Of a stretch of 64,000 nt of DNA, positions 61,644-64,000 are shown one piece after another. The notes beneath the pieces are model-generated. The model was given only the letters and a program-made list of their open reading frames with translations. It was not told the origin of the DNA and searched no databases. The position numbers were made by a program, and so were the translations under genes. The stretch's first letter is position 1; each line of letters starts with the position of its first letter. Source of the DNA: Glaciecola sp965660815 (lineage in GTDB: Bacteria; Pseudomonadota; Gammaproteobacteria; Enterobacterales; Alteromonadaceae); the NCBI GenBank assembly GCA_965660815.1, contig CBFIBG010000009.1:62001-126000 (forward strand). Direction: 5' to 3'.

Positions 61644-62999
61644 CTAGTCAGCATCTGCCAGTTGGATAGACGGTATAGTAAACCCCGCGATTAAGCCTCC
61701 GTCAGGGTGGTTAGTAAAACGTATCTCGCCACCGTGACTTTCAATAATGCGTTTAGCTATAGCCAAACCCAAGCCTGAGCCGGAACTGCCTCTTGCTTGG
61801 TCACCTTGTGTAAATGGGTTGAACATACTTTCCAATTTTTCCTCGTCTATCCCTTTTCCAAAATCCCTGACAGAGCATTGGATTTTTTTTTGTTTAGCGA
61901 TAAAAATGGTAGAAATCACGATGTGATTACTGCCATACCGAAAGGCGTTCTCTATCAAGTTTTCGATGACCCGCTTTATACCTACTTTTCTTAATCTAAT
62001 CATAGGTATGTCTTGTAGGTTTAATGTAATTTCATGATCAATCTGGATGCTTCTTACATCGAATAACTCGTTAATTAGTTCGTTCAAATTGGCGAATTCA
62101 AATGATTCTTGTTGGTCTTGTCTCGCATAATCAATGAATTGATCTATGATGTTATTTAAATCATCAATATCATGTTCTATACCCTCTTTAATCCAATCTT
62201 GTTCGCTAGGTAACATTTCACTCGCTAAACGGATCCTAGTGAGAGGCGTTCTTAAATCATGAGAGATTCCGGCTGTCATTATGACTCTATCATTTTCTAA
62301 TTGTTTAATGCCTTTAGACATTTTGTTAAAAGCTTCAGTGACAGCAATGATTTCACTGCTACCATTAAGTGGCAGAGGTTTTGGAAATAAGCCTTTGCCA
62401 ACTTCTTTGGCCGCTTGTTGTAGCGCTTGAAGCGGACGGTTTAAGCGTCTCACAAAGAGCCAACCCCCGGTAACACTTAGCACACCAATTACAATAAAAT
62501 ACATAGTCAACGGTGATAGGGATTTTTCATTGGCTCCTTCTAGAGGAATCGAAATCCAAAGTTCTGGACGAGAGGATGGCCTGATCCAAACCACGTATTC
62601 GGAAGTTGTGTTTATTCTTATTTCAGTGGTCTGTCCAAGTTTAGCGGAGACCTGGTCCGACATAAAGTCATAATAGGTAGCATTAGTGAGACCTGCATGC
62701 ATTGCGGAGGCCTCGTCATGAAATCTGATGCCTGTGTTATCCTGCAACCGCCATTTTTGCTCTGGTGTCATTTCTTCAATGTTGTACAGTAATAGACTAT
62801 TGACCTGATTAGCAATGAGTTGATTGATTTGTTGGTAGCTTGGACTTATGAAGTAATGGGTAATTGACAGGTAGGAAACTAACTGATTAATAAAAAGTAA
62901 TATCCCAATTAATAACGCGGTTTGCCCAAACGTACTGCTGGGCATTAATTTTAGTAATCGAAATTTAAATATTGGTTTCACCGTCCGGTACAAAAACAT
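61644..62999 (-). CDS. envZ: Osmosensor histidine kinase EnvZ
   Basis: Inner-membrane sensor that phosphorylates OmpR. 451 residues if started at 62999, which overlaps ompR by 35 bases; a GTG at 62981 is an alternative. Two membrane helices (about 27-47 and 165-185) flank a periplasmic sensor. HAMP region (RRLNRPLQALQQAAKEVG), H box AGISHDLRTPLTRIRLASEM, N box VIENLIENAFRYG, G boxes DFGKGIDEE and GSGLGLAIAKRI. The dispersed 11-mer occurs once inside (62627-62637). Confidence 0.95.
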   Translation of the reverse strand: MFLYRTVKPIFKFRLLKLMPSSTFGQTALLIGILLFINQLVSYLSITHYFISPSYQQINQLIANQVNSLLLYNIEEMTPEQKWRLQDNTGIRFHDEASAMHAGLTNATYYDFMSDQVSAKLGQTTEIRINTTSEYVVWIRPSSRPELWISIPLEGANEKSLSPLTMYFIVIGVLSVTGGWLFVRRLNRPLQALQQAAKEVGKGLFPKPLPLNGSSEIIAVTEAFNKMSKGIKQLENDRVIMTAGISHDLRTPLTRIRLASEMLPSEQDWIKEGIEHDIDDLNNIIDQFIDYARQDQQESFEFANLNELINELFDVRSIQIDHEITLNLQDIPMIRLRKVGIKRVIENLIENAFRYGSNHIVISTIFIAKQKKIQCSVRDFGKGIDEEKLESMFNPFTQGDQARGSSGSGLGLAIAKRIIESHGGEIRFTNHPDGGLIAGFTIPSIQLADAD

Positions 63000-63690
63000 A
63001 GCCTAGGCCCCAAACTGTTTGGATATATCTTGGATTAGCGGGATCTTTTTCCAACATTCTTCTCAGTCTTGAAACCTGCACGTCTATGCTGCGTTCTAAA
63101 GCACTATAATCTCTGCCTCTGGCTAGATTCATAAGCTTGTCTCTGGACAAAGGTTCTCGGGGATGAGAAACAAGAGACTTCAAGACAGCGAACTCGCCAC
63201 TTGTTAGCATCATTGGCCTGCCTTCTTGAGACATTTCTCGAGTGGCTAAGTTTAATTTGAAAGGGCCAAATTCAATTGTTTGTTCGGCCTGGGAGGGGGC
63301 TCCTGGGGCTTCATTAGTTTTTCTTCTGAGAACTGCCTTGGTTCTGGCTAATAATTCTCTTGGATTAAATGGTTTAGGAAGGTAATCATCAGCTCCCATT
63401 TCAAGACCAATAATTCGGTCAACTTCATCGCCTTTTGCTGTCAACATGATAATAGGAATTTGATTTTCTTGTTGCCGCAATCGCCTGCATATGGACAGAC
63501 CATCTTCATCGGGGAGCATTAAGTCTAGAACCATCAAATGAAAATTTTCTCTTTCTAGCATGCGGTCCATTGCTTCGGAGTTAGCTGCACTCCTAACCTG
63601 AAATCCCTGCTCAATCAAGTATCGCTCTAACAAAGAGCGAAGCCTCATATCATCATCAACTACTAATATTTTTGTCGTTTCTTGACGCAT
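62965..63690 (-). CDS. ompR: Response regulator OmpR
   Basis: Partner of EnvZ; controls porins and other osmoregulated genes. 241 residues. Receiver domain with acidic pocket DDD near the start, phospho-acceptor in LMVLDLMLPDEDG, threonine in IIMLTAKGDE and lysine in DDYLPKPFNPRELLAR. C-terminal winged helix with ALERSIDVQVSRLRRMLEKD and VWGLGYVF. A copy of the dispersed 11-mer lies in it at 63492-63502. Confidence 0.97.
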   Translation of the reverse strand: MRQETTKILVVDDDMRLRSLLERYLIEQGFQVRSAANSEAMDRMLERENFHLMVLDLMLPDEDGLSICRRLRQQENQIPIIMLTAKGDEVDRIIGLEMGADDYLPKPFNPRELLARTKAVLRRKTNEAPGAPSQAEQTIEFGPFKLNLATREMSQEGRPMMLTSGEFAVLKSLVSHPREPLSRDKLMNLARGRDYSALERSIDVQVSRLRRMLEKDPANPRYIQTVWGLGYVFVPDGETNI

Positions 63691-63783
63691 GTTTTATTTA
63701 CCCACTAAATTTAACTTTGACTATAGCGAAGTAATCATTGTTAGCCAACAACAGATATGTTTCAGATTATTTCATGCTATGTT

Positions 63784-64000
63784 TTAATTGTCGGCAACCC
63801 AATCTACTTGATAATCAGCCCTTCGTTTGTTGTCCATCAGTTCTGAAATGAGCGGCGTTAGTATCAATTCCATCGCCAAACCCATTTTCCCTCCAGGCAC
63901 TACTAAGGTGTTCACTCTTGACATGAATGAGCCTTCTATCATTTGCAATAGATAAGGAAAGTCAACTTTTTTCATATCCCTTCTGAATCGAACAACAACA
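63784..64000 (-). CDS. prkB: Phosphoribulokinase-like protein PrkB, C-terminal end (start outside window)
   Basis: Open frame running off the right edge; only the C-terminal 71 codons are visible. The run VDFPYLLQMIEGSFMSRVNT then LVVPGGKMGLAMELI closely matches the end of E. coli PrkB (phosphoribulokinase family, uridine-kinase related). In E. coli prkB follows yheU, but here it lies upstream of ompR. Role in organisms without a Calvin cycle is unknown. Confidence 0.92.
   Translation of the reverse strand, partial: VVVRFRRDMKKVDFPYLLQMIEGSFMSRVNTLVVPGGKMGLAMELILTPLISELMDNKRRADYQVDWVADN

Overview
The window looks like chromosomal DNA of a marine gammaproteobacterium of the Alteromonadales, probably the Glaciecola/Paraglaciecola/Alteromonas neighbourhood. 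I infer this from moderately AT-rich DNA, gene sets known from this order (NfuA-ComF-BioH, YheSTUV, NudE-CysQ, Tex-GreB, OmpR-EnvZ, a full gspC-N locus) and a marine glucan locus pairing a GH16 enzyme with a TonB-dependent receptor. Species level cannot be settled by reading alone.

Layout. 0-2.3 kb: end of ilvD, then ilvA (branched-chain amino acids). 2.3-6.4 kb: plsB (minus), a small secreted DUF4174 protein, and lexA behind a perfect LexA box. 6.6-15.2 kb: an aa3-type cytochrome c oxidase cluster with its assembly factors: coxB, coxA, ctaG, coxC, a DUF2909 gene on the opposite strand, SURF1, a thioredoxin-like membrane protein with a CX3C motif, heme A synthase, heme O synthase and Sco. 15.2-18.4 kb: a GNAT acetyltransferase, a polysaccharide deacetylase and a MATE transporter. 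18.7-25.8 kb: a 1332-residue GH16 lipoprotein with repeated binding modules and a TonB-dependent receptor, very likely a laminarin or mixed-glucan acquisition pair. 25.9-31.2 kb: nfuA, an M14 carboxypeptidase, comF and bioH. 31.5-34.1 kb: a polyhydroxybutyrate depolymerase-family esterase followed by a phasin, then a small protein and a SprA-type putative metalloprotease. 34.1-41.5 kb: isochorismatase-like hydrolase, tex, greB, fkpA, a WD40-like lipoprotein, slyX, an unrecognised lipoprotein and yheV. 41.6-48.2 kb: yheS, a TIGR02444 protein, yheT, yheU, cysQ, nudE, yrfG and yjjX. 48.2-59.8 kb: a complete type II secretion operon gspC-D-E-F-G-H-I-J-K-L-M-N on the minus strand. 60.3-64 kb: hslR, hslO, envZ, ompR and the 3' end of prkB.

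Many right-hand genes (bioH, comF, nfuA, tex, greB, slyX, fkpA, yheSTUV, prkB, nudE, yrfG, hslR, hslO, ompR, envZ) also cluster around one region of the E. coli chromosome, but here they are shuffled and interrupted by the secretion operon, a peptidase and the PHB genes. Secretion and feeding fit together: the type II system could export hydrolases, and the GH16/TonB receptor pair would cut and import glucans.

The least explained signal is a short dispersed element built on CTGGACAG. It occurs as a 13-base palindrome (CTGGACAGTCCAG, four exact copies), as a related 11-mer (TGGTCTGTCCA) and as 4.5 tandem 26-base units upstream of gspC. All copies I found lie between 44.0 and 63.5 kb. Several sit at junctions inside the gsp operon, and one pair forms part of an unusually long GspJ leader. 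I found no CRISPR array, rRNA, tRNA, transposase or prophage.
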